Shown in pieces: positions 28,131-38,268 of a DNA stretch of 64,000 nt. Under the pieces are notes generated by a model. It saw nothing but the letters and a program-made list of their open reading frames with translations, did not search any database and was not told where the DNA came from. Each line of letters opens with the position of its first letter. The first letter of the stretch is position 1. The stretch is from Levilactobacillus spicheri DSM 15429 (GTDB lineage: Bacteria > Bacillota > Bacilli > Lactobacillales > Lactobacillaceae), in contig NZ_AZFC01000016.1 of the NCBI RefSeq assembly GCF_001435095.1, positions 1 through 64,000 of the forward strand, in the 5' to 3' direction. Made by a program: the position numbers and the translations under genes.

Positions 28131-29294
28131 TTAATTTTCTGTAGGATGGGACTCGTCAGCCGGTCCCTCGTCGGACCAGATGCCCGTGTCGTCCAACTGA
28201 TCCAGGAGCGGCCGAATGGCGTCGCCCTGGACCGCGATGTGGCCAACCACGGTGTCGTCATCAGCGTGGCGGTTGTGGTAGAACGTAAAGTGCCAGTTCG
28301 GCTTGATCTGCCACTGCGTCCGGATCGCGGCGACCTGCCGCTGGGTGAAGGCCACCGTGACGGCCGGCGTCAGGATCTTCGGCGTCGCCAGTGGCAAGCC
28401 GGCGATGGCCCGCAGGTGTTCCGAGAACTCGTCGACCGTCGCCGCGTCCGCGAAGACGTAGCCGTTCTCACTCGGTGCCGGCACGATCTTCTTCACGTAG
28501 ATAGCGCCGCTCTTGGTCAGGTAGAAACCGACCTCGAAGACCCCGACGTAGTTGACGTGCTTGCCGACCTCGCCCGCGATGCGTTGGAGCTCGCTGGTCA
28601 CGGCCGGGTCCACGTCGGCGGGCACCCAGGTCTTAAACGGCTCGTCGTTGATCGACTGGGCCTCGGTAATCGGAAAAAGCTGTTGGTTACCGTCCTGGTC
28701 GCGCGCCACAATCAGGGAGTACTCCCGGTCGTAGTCGATCTGCGACTCCAGGATGTAGGTCCCCCAGTCCAGCAGGCCGGCCGCCTTGGCAATGTCGGTC
28801 TGCGTGCGGATGACCAGCTCGCGGCCCTTGGACCATTCCTTTTGGATGGGCTTCAAGACGCACGGGTAGCCGATGGAGTTGACGGATTGGTACACGTCGT
28901 CCAGGTCGATGATGGTGGCGTACGGCGCGATGTTGACGTTCAGTTGTTCGAAGAATGCCCGCTCCAGCAACCGGTCCTGCATCATTTCCAGCAGGTCGCT
29001 ACCCTGCGGCACCCGCGTGTACTGCATCAAAAACTTGACCACGCCGGTGCTGACGTGGGCGGAATCGTACACGATGGCCGCACAGCTTTCGGCAAAGTGC
29101 TGGAGCTTGGCCTTGTCCTTGCCGTCCCCGACCGCTTTAAAGTCGGCTAATTGCAACGCTTCACTGGTTTCGTCGGAGCCGTAAGCCCCCACGCGCAACC
29201 CCATTTTACGAGCGGTAGTGACCAGCATCGCGGCGTTCGCGCTGCTGCCGATCACCCCAATCGTATCGCCTGGATATAAGACCGTATTCGCCAA
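28131..29294 (-). CDS. PurK-like ATP-grasp protein with altered active site
   Basis: 387 residues resembling N5-carboxyaminoimidazole ribonucleotide synthase (PurK) across three domains: pre-ATP-grasp (1-105), ATP-grasp (about 106-285) and C-terminal domain. The Glu in VFEVGF (254) is kept, but the family's second metal ligand motif NEIAPRPHNSGH reads KKIVPAPSENGY from residue 268, so Asn-Glu became Lys-Lys and the substrate loop changed. The N-terminal GGGQLG is IGSSAN and the GYDGKGQ loop is not recognisable. Normal PurK activity is doubtful. No purE lies nearby. The TTG start at 29294 follows AGGGGG. It is downstream of xpt, probably on the same transcript. Confidence 0.75.
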   Translation of the reverse strand: MANTVLYPGDTIGVIGSSANAAMLVTTARKMGLRVGAYGSDETSEALQLADFKAVGDGKDKAKLQHFAESCAAIVYDSAHVSTGVVKFLMQYTRVPQGSDLLEMMQDRLLERAFFEQLNVNIAPYATIIDLDDVYQSVNSIGYPCVLKPIQKEWSKGRELVIRTQTDIAKAAGLLDWGTYILESQIDYDREYSLIVARDQDGNQQLFPITEAQSINDEPFKTWVPADVDPAVTSELQRIAGEVGKHVNYVGVFEVGFYLTKSGAIYVKKIVPAPSENGYVFADAATVDEFSEHLRAIAGLPLATPKILTPAVTVAFTQRQVAAIRTQWQIKPNWHFTFYHNRHADDDTVVGHIAVQGDAIRPLLDQLDDTGIWSDEGPADESHPTEN

Positions 29295-29402
29295 AATGAC
29301 CCCCTACTTTCCGTTTAAATTTTTTATTCCTCGTTTAATTAAGCCTATGCTTCATCATTTATTTTAAGGTTTACCGTCCGAATAGACAAGCCGTCCGTTG
29401 GG

Positions 29403-29978
29403 TTAATCCTGCGCAAAGGTCACCGTGCCGTTCTCGAAGGCCGCGATGCTGGCCAGTGCGACCAACGGGACCCCGGCGTCGACCACTAACTGGTGGCCCT
29501 TCTGGAAGCGTTTCTCGATGACCACCCCGACACCCGCGACCTCGATCTGGGCGTCCCGGGCAATGTCGAACAATCCCTGGACGGCTTGACCATTCGCCAG
29601 GAAGTCGTCGATGATCAGGACCTTATCGTTCGGGTCCAGGAAGCGCCGGTCGATGGAGATGTCGTTGTTGACCTGCTTGGTGTACGAGTAGACCTTGGCG
29701 GTGTACAGGTGGTCGGTCAGCGTCAGACTCTTGTGCTTGCGGGCAAAGATCATCGGCACGCCCAGGTGCAGCGCGGTCATCACGGCCGGGGCAATCCCGG
29801 AGGACTCGACCGTCAGCACCTTGGTGATGCCGGCGTCGGCGAACTGCCGGGCGAACTCGGTGCCCAGCTGGTCCATCAGTTGCGGGTCAACCTGGTGGTT
29901 CAAGAAGTTATCTACCTTCAAAACGTTGCCTGGTAAGATCGTGCCATCTTGACGGATGCGGTCCTCTAAAATTTTCAT
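29403..29978 (-). CDS. xpt: Xanthine phosphoribosyltransferase
   Basis: 191 residues. The PRPP-binding motif is VLIIDDFLANGQA at about 122-134, and VLTVESSGIAPAV and RKHKSLTL match the Xpt family. It converts xanthine and PRPP to XMP in purine salvage. No purine riboswitch fold is seen in the short leader. A promoter is visible at 30027-30056 and the gene reads toward the purK-like gene. Confidence 0.95.
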   Translation of the reverse strand: MKILEDRIRQDGTILPGNVLKVDNFLNHQVDPQLMDQLGTEFARQFADAGITKVLTVESSGIAPAVMTALHLGVPMIFARKHKSLTLTDHLYTAKVYSYTKQVNNDISIDRRFLDPNDKVLIIDDFLANGQAVQGLFDIARDAQIEVAGVGVVIEKRFQKGHQLVVDAGVPLVALASIAAFENGTVTFAQD

Positions 29979-30026
29979 GTTGTTCGTTAGCCTCCAATAA
30001 TCTGCCTGTTCACTAGTTTATCCTCT

Positions 30027-30056
30027 ATTCTACCCGACTTGGGCCGGAAAACACAA
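30027..30056 (-). promoter_or_regulatory. Promoter of xpt
   Basis: TTGTGT-18-TAGAAT on the minus strand, about 50 bases before xpt. Confidence 0.45.
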
Positions 30057-30084
30057 CGCTCATCCCCCGAATTTTAGGAAGGTT

Positions 30085-30996
30085 TTAAGGTAGGAACACC
30101 CCCAGCCCTTCCGCCACTACCGTGGTCAGGGCCAGGATGCCCAGGTTGCGCACGGCCAGGATGAAGGTCTCCTTCTTGACCTGCACGGCAAACAGCCCGC
30201 GAACGTTGCGCGTGACCGGCACGATGCTGACCAGCGCCAGCAACGACCAGATTGGCAAATCACCGATCAAAACGCTGGCCACCAATGCTAGGTAACCGAC
30301 GACGTAGAAGCCGGCAAAGAGCCATAACGCCCGGCGTTTGCCCAGGTAATACACGATGGTGGTCCGGTTCAGGGCGAGGTCCTCCTGGGCGTCACAGATG
30401 TTGTTGGCTAAGAGCAGCGCCGCGATGGCCATGACCGCCACCCCGGAGGCCAGCAGGACCCGGCCCCACAGCGCAAACGTCAGGGCGTGGGTCTGGTAGA
30501 GGTTCAGGTAGACCGTGATGGCCATGATCATGAACCCCATGGTGAAGCCGGCGAAAAACTCCCCGGTCGGCGTGCCGGACAACGGCTTGGGGCCACCGGC
30601 GTAGAGGTACCCGATCAAAAAGCAGAACAGCCCCATCAGGAGCAGTGGCCAGCCGGTGACCCAGACCAGGTATAGCCCGATGAGTGCGGCCACCACCGCG
30701 AAGCTGGCCATCAGGGCGAAGATACCGCGGACGTTCAAGTGGTGGACGCCGATGATGTTGGTGTGCTTTTTCCACTCGGCGGCCTGCGTATCGTCGGCCT
30801 TGGTGTAGTCCTGGTAGTTGTCGTTGATGTCGACGGCCATGTTGAACAGGAGCATGGCGATGAAGAACAGGGCGTTGAGCCCCCAGTTCAGGTGGTGAAA
30901 GTTGGCCGCTACGAAGATCAGACCCAGTAAAAACGGCCAAACGGATGCAATTTTGGCTTTAATCTCGACTAATTCTAAAAAAACCTTTAACGTCAC
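30085..30996 (-). CDS. menA: 1,4-dihydroxy-2-naphthoate polyprenyltransferase MenA
   Basis: About 303 residues, UbiA family, 8-9 membrane segments. The two Asp-rich motifs are visible: DINDNYQDYTKADD (about 60-73) and NNICDAQEDLALNRT (about 185). It attaches a polyprenyl tail to DHNA, making demethylmenaquinone. The GTG at 30996 is chosen because GGGGGA is 7 bases upstream; the ATG at 31011 has no ribosome site. It diverges from the prenyl-chain synthase and lies near cydABCD. Other men genes are not in the window, so DHNA may be taken up (inference). Confidence 0.93.
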   Translation of the reverse strand: MTLKVFLELVEIKAKIASVWPFLLGLIFVAANFHHLNWGLNALFFIAMLLFNMAVDINDNYQDYTKADDTQAAEWKKHTNIIGVHHLNVRGIFALMASFAVVAALIGLYLVWVTGWPLLLMGLFCFLIGYLYAGGPKPLSGTPTGEFFAGFTMGFMIMAITVYLNLYQTHALTFALWGRVLLASGVAVMAIAALLLANNICDAQEDLALNRTTIVYYLGKRRALWLFAGFYVVGYLALVASVLIGDLPIWSLLALVSIVPVTRNVRGLFAVQVKKETFILAVRNLGILALTTVVAEGLGVFLP

Positions 30997-31041
30997 GATG
31001 TTTTCCCCCATAATAATGTACAGAATTTGAATCGGCTTTGT

Positions 31042-31070
31042 TTGACAACGTTTTCGGTTGTCGGTAGAAT
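31042..31070 (+). promoter_or_regulatory. Promoter of polyprenyl synthase gene
   Basis: TTGACA-17-TAGAAT, close to consensus, 30 bases before the start codon at 31100. Confidence 0.75.
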
Positions 31071-31099
31071 TATTTTATTGCAGAACAACGAGGTGCAGC

Positions 31100-32077
31100 A
31101 TGGATCGACAACTTTGGCGACAATTTCCACGGGTGGCTCCACAGCTCGACGACCTTCAGGGATACCTCCTGGACGCCGTGCAGCTGACGAACCAACCCAT
31201 CCACCATAAAATATTAGCCTTATTACAATCCGGCGGCAAGCTCTTACGCCCCGGGTATTTCTATTTATTCGCTGAATTTGGCCGGGCAGCCACGGCGGCC
31301 CAGCTCCAAGCGGGCGCGGCGGCCCTGGAGATTCTCCACGTGGGGACGCTGATCCACGACGACGTCATCGACGAGTCCCCCACCCGGCGCGGGGTCCGGA
31401 CCATCCAAATGAAGTACGGCCAACGCAACGCCATTTACGCCGGGGACTTCATGTTCACGGTCTACTTCGACCAGGTCCTGAAGTCGACCAGCGACATGGC
31501 GCTGATTCAGACGCACATCAACGCCATGCACAAGATCCTGACGGGGGAACTGGGACAGATGGCCCTGAACTACCGCGAGGACGCCAGCCTGGACGCTTAC
31601 TTAAGCGAGGTGGCCGGCAAGACCGCCGAGCTGTTCGCGCTGAGCTGTTATCAGGGTGCGATGCTGAGCCAAGCGCCGGTTAGCGTGACCGAAAAGGCCC
31701 GCGAGATTGGCATCGCCATCGGGACGGCCTACCAGATGTTAGACGACATCCTGGACTACGCGGGCGACCCGCGGAAGACCAAGAAGCCGATTCTGGAGGA
31801 CTTGCGTCAGGGCGTGTACTCGCTGCCGCTGTTGCTGGCGCTCCCCAAGGCACGGCGGGACTTTCACGCCTACCTGAAGAAGCAACACGACATGACCCCC
31901 GCCGACATCGACGCGGTCCGCGACCTAGTGCGCCAGCACGACGGCGTGCCCGCCGCGCGCCAGTTGGCGACCCAGTGGACCGACAAGGCACTGACGCTGA
32001 TTGGCACCCTGCCAGACTCAAACACCCGTGAGGACTTGCTGCGGCTGACCAAGCTGTTGCTGGTGCGGGATCACTAA
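31100..32077 (+). CDS. Polyprenyl diphosphate synthase
   Basis: About 325 residues, trans-isoprenyl diphosphate synthase. GGKLLRPGYFYLFAEFG precedes the first Asp-rich motif LIHDDVIDESPTRRG; the second is YQMLDDILDYAGD. It elongates isopentenyl diphosphate to the side chain for menaquinone, matching its divergent neighbour menA. It resembles component II of heptaprenyl synthases or hexa/nonaprenyl synthases; chain length cannot be read safely. The ATG at 31100 follows GAGGTG; the earlier in-frame start at 31058 lies inside the promoter. Confidence 0.9.
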   Translation: MDRQLWRQFPRVAPQLDDLQGYLLDAVQLTNQPIHHKILALLQSGGKLLRPGYFYLFAEFGRAATAAQLQAGAAALEILHVGTLIHDDVIDESPTRRGVRTIQMKYGQRNAIYAGDFMFTVYFDQVLKSTSDMALIQTHINAMHKILTGELGQMALNYREDASLDAYLSEVAGKTAELFALSCYQGAMLSQAPVSVTEKAREIGIAIGTAYQMLDDILDYAGDPRKTKKPILEDLRQGVYSLPLLLALPKARRDFHAYLKKQHDMTPADIDAVRDLVRQHDGVPAARQLATQWTDKALTLIGTLPDSNTREDLLRLTKLLLVRDH

Positions 32078-32180
32078 GCGGTTTTCGCCCATAGAGCCTT
32101 TACGTGATAAGGCCCCTTTGGACGAGCAATCATTATTGAACACAACCTTATTGGCCGATAATCCCGGAGCTTATAGGCGA

Positions 32181-32232
32181 AAGAAAAGCGGGCTCAGATT
32201 GTAAACATTACAATCTAGGTCCACTTTTCTTA
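32181..32232 (+). terminator. Terminator of polyprenyl synthase gene
   Basis: A 9-bp stem AGATTGTAA/TTACAATCT with a longer outer stem AAGAAAAG/CTTTTCTT and T-rich exit. Confidence 0.75.
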
Positions 32233-32452
32233 TATTTTTAATTTTATGGATAAGTTAAAAAAACGCTAAGTCCTTATAAAAACGATAACATTAGCATTAA
32301 TTGCAAACAATACGATTCTTTAGCCATTCTTAATGAAACGGGTACAATTTGTAAGTTCACCTTTTCTATCATATCGCTGATATAACGGGCTTCTTAAGGG
32401 CAATTTAATTTTTATGAAACCGCTTTGTCATCTGTTTTTTACAGTTCTGTAT
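32233..32452. other. AT-rich stretch without gene
   Basis: About 220 bases between two terminators that are much more AT-rich than the flanks. No gene or RNA is recognised. Confidence 0.5.
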
Positions 32453-32485
32453 CAAAAAAAGGACGGCCAGTGTGGTCGTCCTTTT
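32453..32485 (-). terminator. Terminator of rfbB-type gene
   Basis: Stem GGACGGCC/GGTCGTCC with a seven-base A-run on the left, which is a T-run for the leftward rfbB transcript; 10 bases after its stop. Confidence 0.85.
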
Positions 32486-32494
32486 CGGTTATCT

Positions 32495-33511
<1,017 letters not shown>

Positions 33512-33546
33512 TCATTTTTTCTTCTATTATACGCTCCCAAAACCAC

Positions 33547-33574
33547 AAAACGGCCACCCCTAAGAGTGACCGTT
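33547..33574 (-). terminator. Terminator of cydDC
   Basis: Stem AACGGTCAC/GTGGCCGTT followed by TTTTG on the minus strand, just after the cydC stop. Confidence 0.75.
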
Positions 33575-33591
33575 ACTTTCGCTAGTTTCCT

Positions 33592-35331
33592 TTACCGTCC
33601 CCGGTCCAAATCATACAGTGCCCGGAACCGCGCGTTGGTGCGGTAGAGCTCCTGGGGCGTGCCCTGCATGTCGAACTGGCCGTTTTCGATGAAGCGCACC
33701 TGGTTGACGTGCTGGATGCCCGCCAAGTGGTGGGTCACCCAGATAATCGTCTTGTCGTGCAACACGTCAAAGACCGTGTCCAGCAAGTGCTGCTCCGTAA
33801 TCGGGTCCAGACTGACCGTCGGCTCATCCAAGATGATGATTGGCGCGTCCTGCAACAGGATGCGAGCCAGCGACAACCGCTGGCGCTCCCCACCGGAGAA
33901 GCGGCTGCCAGCCTCCTGCACCTGGGTATTGTACCCGTCCGGCAGGCTGCCAATCAGGTCGTCCAGTTCCACGGCCTTGATCACCCGGCGGACATCTTCA
34001 TCCGTCGCCTTGAGGTTCCCCAGCCGCACGTTGTTCATCACCGTGGTATTAAATAGGTACGGTTGTTGGTCCAGCACCCCGAAAAGCTGCGCGCGCTGGT
34101 CCTGTAACCGCGCGACCGGCAAGTCGTTCAACGTGACCTGGCCGCTGGTCGGCTGCTCGTCGCCCAAGATCAGCTTCAACAGGGTACTCTTCCCCGTCCC
34201 ACTCGGGCCCAGCAAGGCCAACTTTTCCCCCGGCTTGACCGTCAGCGACAGGTCGGAAATGACCTGCCGTTGCGCCCCGGCATAGGTGAAGTTCAGGTGG
34301 TCCACTCGCAGCGTGGCCGGCGTCTCAATCGTGGTCTGCTCCGCCGGTTCGGCCGGGGCATTTTCATCCAACCGGTTGACTCGCTGAATCGAGTCACGGT
34401 AGACCGGCCACTCGCTGACCCCCTGGCTCATGTTGGCGAACGGCTCGATCGTCGGGAACAGCGCCAACCCGAAGGCCGCGACCCAGTTGGCTTCCGCCTG
34501 ATTATGGGTGAAGGTCACCCCGGCCCACCAGACGATCAGCACGATGGCCGCGCCGAAAATCAGCTGAATGGCGAAGTTGCGCCACCACTGAAAGTAGTGG
34601 TCGCTTCGCCGCAGCGTCGCAATCTGGTCGATGGGCTGGTCCTGGCGTTGCAAGAAGGCCTCGCGCCGCCCGGAAATCAGCCAGTCGCCCAAGCCCAGCA
34701 CGGCATCGGTCAGCTGCGTGTAGAACCGCCGCTGGACCTGGCGCGCCTGGAACTCGCGTTTACCGTTGGCCGCCACCGACAGCAGGGGCATCACCAGCAC
34801 GATGACCCCCAGCAACAGCAGCATCAGCAGCCCGAAGGCCCAGTTGAAGTAGCCGATGCCGATGACCACGAACAGGTACAGCAGCCAGCCGATGACCAGC
34901 GGGAAGACCGTCCGCAGGTACAGATTCTCGATGTGGTCGATGTCCTCGGCCAGGATACTCAGCACGTCCCCGGTCTGGTGCGTCTGGCGAATCGCCACCG
35001 CCTGCTTCTCCACGGACTGGTAGAGGCGTTTACGGAAGTCGGACACGATCCGCAGCACCCAGTTGTGGCTGGTCAGCCGTTCCGCGTACCGGAAGGCCGG
35101 CCGCCCAATCCCGAAGGCCCGGGCCAGTACGATGGGCACGTAGATCATCAGAATGTTAAACGGGTGGGTCGCCGCCCGGCTAATCAGGTAGCCGGAGTTG
35201 AACATCAGCGCCCCGCCGCAGAAGAACGTCATGAAGCCCAGGAACAGGACCAGTCCCAGTAGGCCCTTATACTTTCTCAGATAGGGCATGACCCAGTGGT
35301 CGTTTTCAAACGTCTTAAAGAATCCCTTCAT
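33592..35331 (-). CDS. cydC: Heterodimeric ABC exporter subunit CydC
   Basis: About 579 residues: six-helix membrane domain (1-320) and ATPase. Walker A is LLGPSGTGKSTLLKL, the signature FSGGERQRLSLARI and Walker B IIILDEPT. With CydD it exports cysteine/glutathione or acts on heme so that cytochrome bd can mature. The ATG at 35331 overlaps the cydD stop by one base (TGATG); the GTG one codon earlier is also possible. Order is cydD then cydC, read leftward. Confidence 0.93.
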   Translation of the reverse strand: MKGFFKTFENDHWVMPYLRKYKGLLGLVLFLGFMTFFCGGALMFNSGYLISRAATHPFNILMIYVPIVLARAFGIGRPAFRYAERLTSHNWVLRIVSDFRKRLYQSVEKQAVAIRQTHQTGDVLSILAEDIDHIENLYLRTVFPLVIGWLLYLFVVIGIGYFNWAFGLLMLLLLGVIVLVMPLLSVAANGKREFQARQVQRRFYTQLTDAVLGLGDWLISGRREAFLQRQDQPIDQIATLRRSDHYFQWWRNFAIQLIFGAAIVLIVWWAGVTFTHNQAEANWVAAFGLALFPTIEPFANMSQGVSEWPVYRDSIQRVNRLDENAPAEPAEQTTIETPATLRVDHLNFTYAGAQRQVISDLSLTVKPGEKLALLGPSGTGKSTLLKLILGDEQPTSGQVTLNDLPVARLQDQRAQLFGVLDQQPYLFNTTVMNNVRLGNLKATDEDVRRVIKAVELDDLIGSLPDGYNTQVQEAGSRFSGGERQRLSLARILLQDAPIIILDEPTVSLDPITEQHLLDTVFDVLHDKTIIWVTHHLAGIQHVNQVRFIENGQFDMQGTPQELYRTNARFRALYDLDRGR

Positions 35332-37064
35332 CACGCTGGCGCCTCCCCTTCCATTTCGGACCGTAACCGCACGTAAGCCCCGTTCTTCGCCTGGAGCTCG
35401 GCCGGCGTCCCCTGCTCGACCAATTGCCCGTGGTCGAGGACCAGGATGTAGTCCATCTCGTTCATCCAGTGCAGCCGGTGGGTCGCGAAGAAGACCAAAT
35501 GGTGGTCAAAGACCGGCAGCATGGCCTTCTTCAAATCAATTTCCGTTTCAATGTCCAGGTGCGCCGTGGGTTCGTCGAACAGCAGCACCTTCCGCGAATC
35601 GTCCAGAAAGGCCCGGGCCAACGCGATTCGTTGGGCCTGGCCCCCGCTGACGCCGCGGGCCCCCTCACCGATCTGGGTCGCCAGGCCGTCGGGCAGCGTG
35701 GCCACCCAGTCGGTCAGGCCGGCCCGGGCGACGGCCGCCGTCACGGCCTCGTCCGACGCGTCCGGCGTGTAGAAGGTCAGGTTCTCCCGCAGGCTCGCGT
35801 GGAACAGGTACGGTGCCTGGGGAATGTAGACGAAGCTGCGTTGCCAGGCCCGTTGGTCGAGGTGCGGCACCTGGGTCCCGCGGACGGTCACCTGGCCGGC
35901 CTGCGGGCTCAGGAACCCACTCAACAGATTGATCAGCGTCGACTTACCGGACCCCGAGGCCCCGATGATGCCGACCTTCTGGTAGCCGTGCACGTCAAAG
36001 CTGATGTCCTGTAAGGTCGCGTGGTCGGCCGTGTACCCCACGTTGACGTGTTGCAGGCGCAGGTCGTCGTTGGCCGTCCAGACCGGTTGGGTCGCCGGCA
36101 ACAGTTCGCGGTCGGTGGGCGTCTTTCGTTGAAGGATGTCGAGCACCGCGGTCAACGCGTTCTTCCCATTTAAAGTGGCGTGGTAGTCGTTGGCAAAGTT
36201 GCGAATCGGCGCGAAGTAGTCCGGCGCCAGCGTCAGGATGATCAGCGCGGGCAACAGCTGAATCGTGTTGTCCATTAGGCCGAACCCCAGGAAGACCGCG
36301 ATGATCGCGATGGACAGGGTCGTGAAGAAGTCCAGGGCAAACGTCGAGGTCATGGCAATCGTCAGGGTCGCCATGGTCTTTTTCCGGTAGTCCTCGCTGA
36401 CCGCGTACACGTTGCCGGCATAGGCCTCGTTTAACCCCAGCTGCTTCAGCGTCGGTAGCCCACGCAGGGTATCGACGAAGTGGTTCGACAGCCGCTGGTA
36501 GCCCGCATACTGCCGGTCGGCCTTGGCCTGCGCCGCCAACCCCAGGATGATCATGAACAGGATGATCAGCGGGTAAATCGCTAGCAGAAACAGGGCTTCC
36601 TTCCATTGAATCAGTGCTATGTAGATCAGAATCAGCCACGGCGTGATCGCCAGGTCGAGCACCTTATCGATGATCATCATCAGGTATGTCTGAATCTTGT
36701 CGATGCCCTCCAGGCCCATGGTGACCACGTTCCCGGTCCCCTTCTGGGCGACCACGCTGGGCCCCAGGTCGAACAGTTTGGCCATGAACTGCTTGCGCAG
36801 GGTCTTGGTCGTGTTCTCGACGAACGGGTAGGTCAGCCAGTTCTTCGCCAGCGTCACCAGGTGCCGGCCCACAAAGGCCGCGGCGAAGACCAGCAGCGGT
36901 AACACGATGCCGCCCAGCGGTTGCATCTTCCAGAGATGGACGATGGCCACCGCCAGGTACCGGGCCTGCAGGATAATCAGGACGGCTTGCAGCAGGGTCA
37001 GAAGGCCCAACCCCACCGTCAGGCGCCGCACGCCCGGAAATTTAAAGACACGTTGATCAATCAC
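35331..37064 (-). CDS. cydD: Heterodimeric ABC exporter subunit CydD
   Basis: 577 residues: membrane domain with six helices and ATPase with GASGSGKSTLINL (Walker A), VSGGQAQRIALARA (signature) and KVLLFDEPTAHLD (Walker B). It starts with GTG, preceded by GGGGGG at 9 bases. Partner of CydC, needed for cytochrome bd assembly. A terminator-like hairpin separates it from cydB. Confidence 0.93.
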   Translation of the reverse strand: MIDQRVFKFPGVRRLTVGLGLLTLLQAVLIILQARYLAVAIVHLWKMQPLGGIVLPLLVFAAAFVGRHLVTLAKNWLTYPFVENTTKTLRKQFMAKLFDLGPSVVAQKGTGNVVTMGLEGIDKIQTYLMMIIDKVLDLAITPWLILIYIALIQWKEALFLLAIYPLIILFMIILGLAAQAKADRQYAGYQRLSNHFVDTLRGLPTLKQLGLNEAYAGNVYAVSEDYRKKTMATLTIAMTSTFALDFFTTLSIAIIAVFLGFGLMDNTIQLLPALIILTLAPDYFAPIRNFANDYHATLNGKNALTAVLDILQRKTPTDRELLPATQPVWTANDDLRLQHVNVGYTADHATLQDISFDVHGYQKVGIIGASGSGKSTLINLLSGFLSPQAGQVTVRGTQVPHLDQRAWQRSFVYIPQAPYLFHASLRENLTFYTPDASDEAVTAAVARAGLTDWVATLPDGLATQIGEGARGVSGGQAQRIALARAFLDDSRKVLLFDEPTAHLDIETEIDLKKAMLPVFDHHLVFFATHRLHWMNEMDYILVLDHGQLVEQGTPAELQAKNGAYVRLRSEMEGEAPA

Positions 37065-37196
37065 AAAAAATCCCCCCAGTCACTGGTTACTTATCCTCAT
37101 TATGATACTGCTTTCATTTGAAACTTGCGACTTTTTATCACGGCTGGCAGCCAGCGCTAACCGGTCGGCGCTGTCCCCCACCTACATCACCAACCT

Positions 37197-37233
37197 AAAA
37201 ACCGGCCCACCGCGCGAGACGGCCGAGCCGGTT
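37197..37233 (-). terminator. Terminator between cydAB and cydDC
   Basis: Stem AACCGGC/GCCGGTT with a GC-rich inner part and T-run on the minus strand, downstream of cydB. Read-through to cydDC is possible. Confidence 0.7.
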
Positions 37234-37257
37234 CCAGACAGAATTCAATTTACAAGG

Positions 37258-38268
37258 TTAGGCACTTTGCTTCGGTGACGCCAACCGCTTGTAGAAGACC
37301 CAGTAACTCCAGATGAAGTAGACCAGGACGATCGGCAAGATGGAGAACGTCAGAATCGTCATCAGGTGTAACGTGTACGGCGAGTTCGACGAATCCTTGA
37401 TCAGCAAGCTGTACGCCGGATTGTTGGCGACCATGACCCGCGGGAACAACCCGTTGAAGATCAGGACGACCACGCTAATCAGCGACAAGCCACTGCCGAC
37501 AAAGGACAGCCACTCGTGGTTGCCCAGCACGCCCCAGTAAGCCAACGCGGTCACGATGACTAGGAAGACCACGATCAGGGTCGTGGATAACGGCTTCTTG
37601 GTGAAGAAGTCGGTCGAGAAGTACAACAGGATGGCGAAGACGACTTCCCCGGCGAACAGGACGGGGTAGAGAATCCGGTTCCAGGCACGTGCCCGGTCCC
37701 GCAGACCGCCTTCCGTCTTCAACCGGATGAAGTTCAAGCCGTGGACCAGGCAGAGTACCGTCACGGCGACCCCACCCACGATGGAGAACAGGTTGACGTA
37801 GTCGGTAAAGTGGGCGGTCATATCGCCGTTTTTATCGATCGGCATCCCCTTGATCATGGCCGTGAACAGCATCCCGAACAGGAAGGCCGCCAGCCCAGAG
37901 CCGATGGTGCCGGCCCATTCCCAGAAGGTCTTCCAGGTCTGCGTCTGCATGTTCGCCCGGAATTCGAAGGAGACCCCCCGGAAGATCAGGCACGCCAGGA
38001 TCAGGAACAGGACCAGGTAGAAGCCGGAGAACAGCGTCGCGTACCACATCGGGAAGGAGGCAAACATCGCCCCGCCGGCGGTGATCAGCCAAACTTCGTT
38101 GCCGTCCCAGTGCGGGCCGATGGTGCGAATCACGACGTCTCGTTCGGCGTCGTCCTTGGCAAAGCTCTTGATCAGCATGCCGACCCCGAAGTCGAACCCT
38201 TCAAGGAAGAAGAAGCCGCTGAACAAGACACCAATCAGAATAAACCAGAGTAATTGTAGGTTAGTCAT
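37258..38268 (-). CDS. cydB: Cytochrome bd ubiquinol/menaquinol oxidase subunit II
   Basis: About 336 residues with about eight membrane segments; starts TNLQLLWFILIGVLFSGFFFLEGFDFGVGML, typical of CydB. The ATG at 38268 lies inside the 3' end of cydA (8-base overlap), so the two are translationally coupled. The longer frame upstream would lie fully within cydA. It supports CydA in oxygen reduction. Confidence 0.95.
   Translation of the reverse strand: MTNLQLLWFILIGVLFSGFFFLEGFDFGVGMLIKSFAKDDAERDVVIRTIGPHWDGNEVWLITAGGAMFASFPMWYATLFSGFYLVLFLILACLIFRGVSFEFRANMQTQTWKTFWEWAGTIGSGLAAFLFGMLFTAMIKGMPIDKNGDMTAHFTDYVNLFSIVGGVAVTVLCLVHGLNFIRLKTEGGLRDRARAWNRILYPVLFAGEVVFAILLYFSTDFFTKKPLSTTLIVVFLVIVTALAYWGVLGNHEWLSFVGSGLSLISVVVLIFNGLFPRVMVANNPAYSLLIKDSSNSPYTLHLMTILTFSILPIVLVYFIWSYWVFYKRLASPKQSA

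Noticed and set aside
29979-30084. Purine riboswitch before xpt
   Set aside because: The leader is too short and lacks the conserved junction and loop sequences.
34270-35262. Long plus-strand frame (330 residues) antisense to cydC
   Set aside because: Antisense artefact of high GC3; CydC motifs are intact on the other strand.
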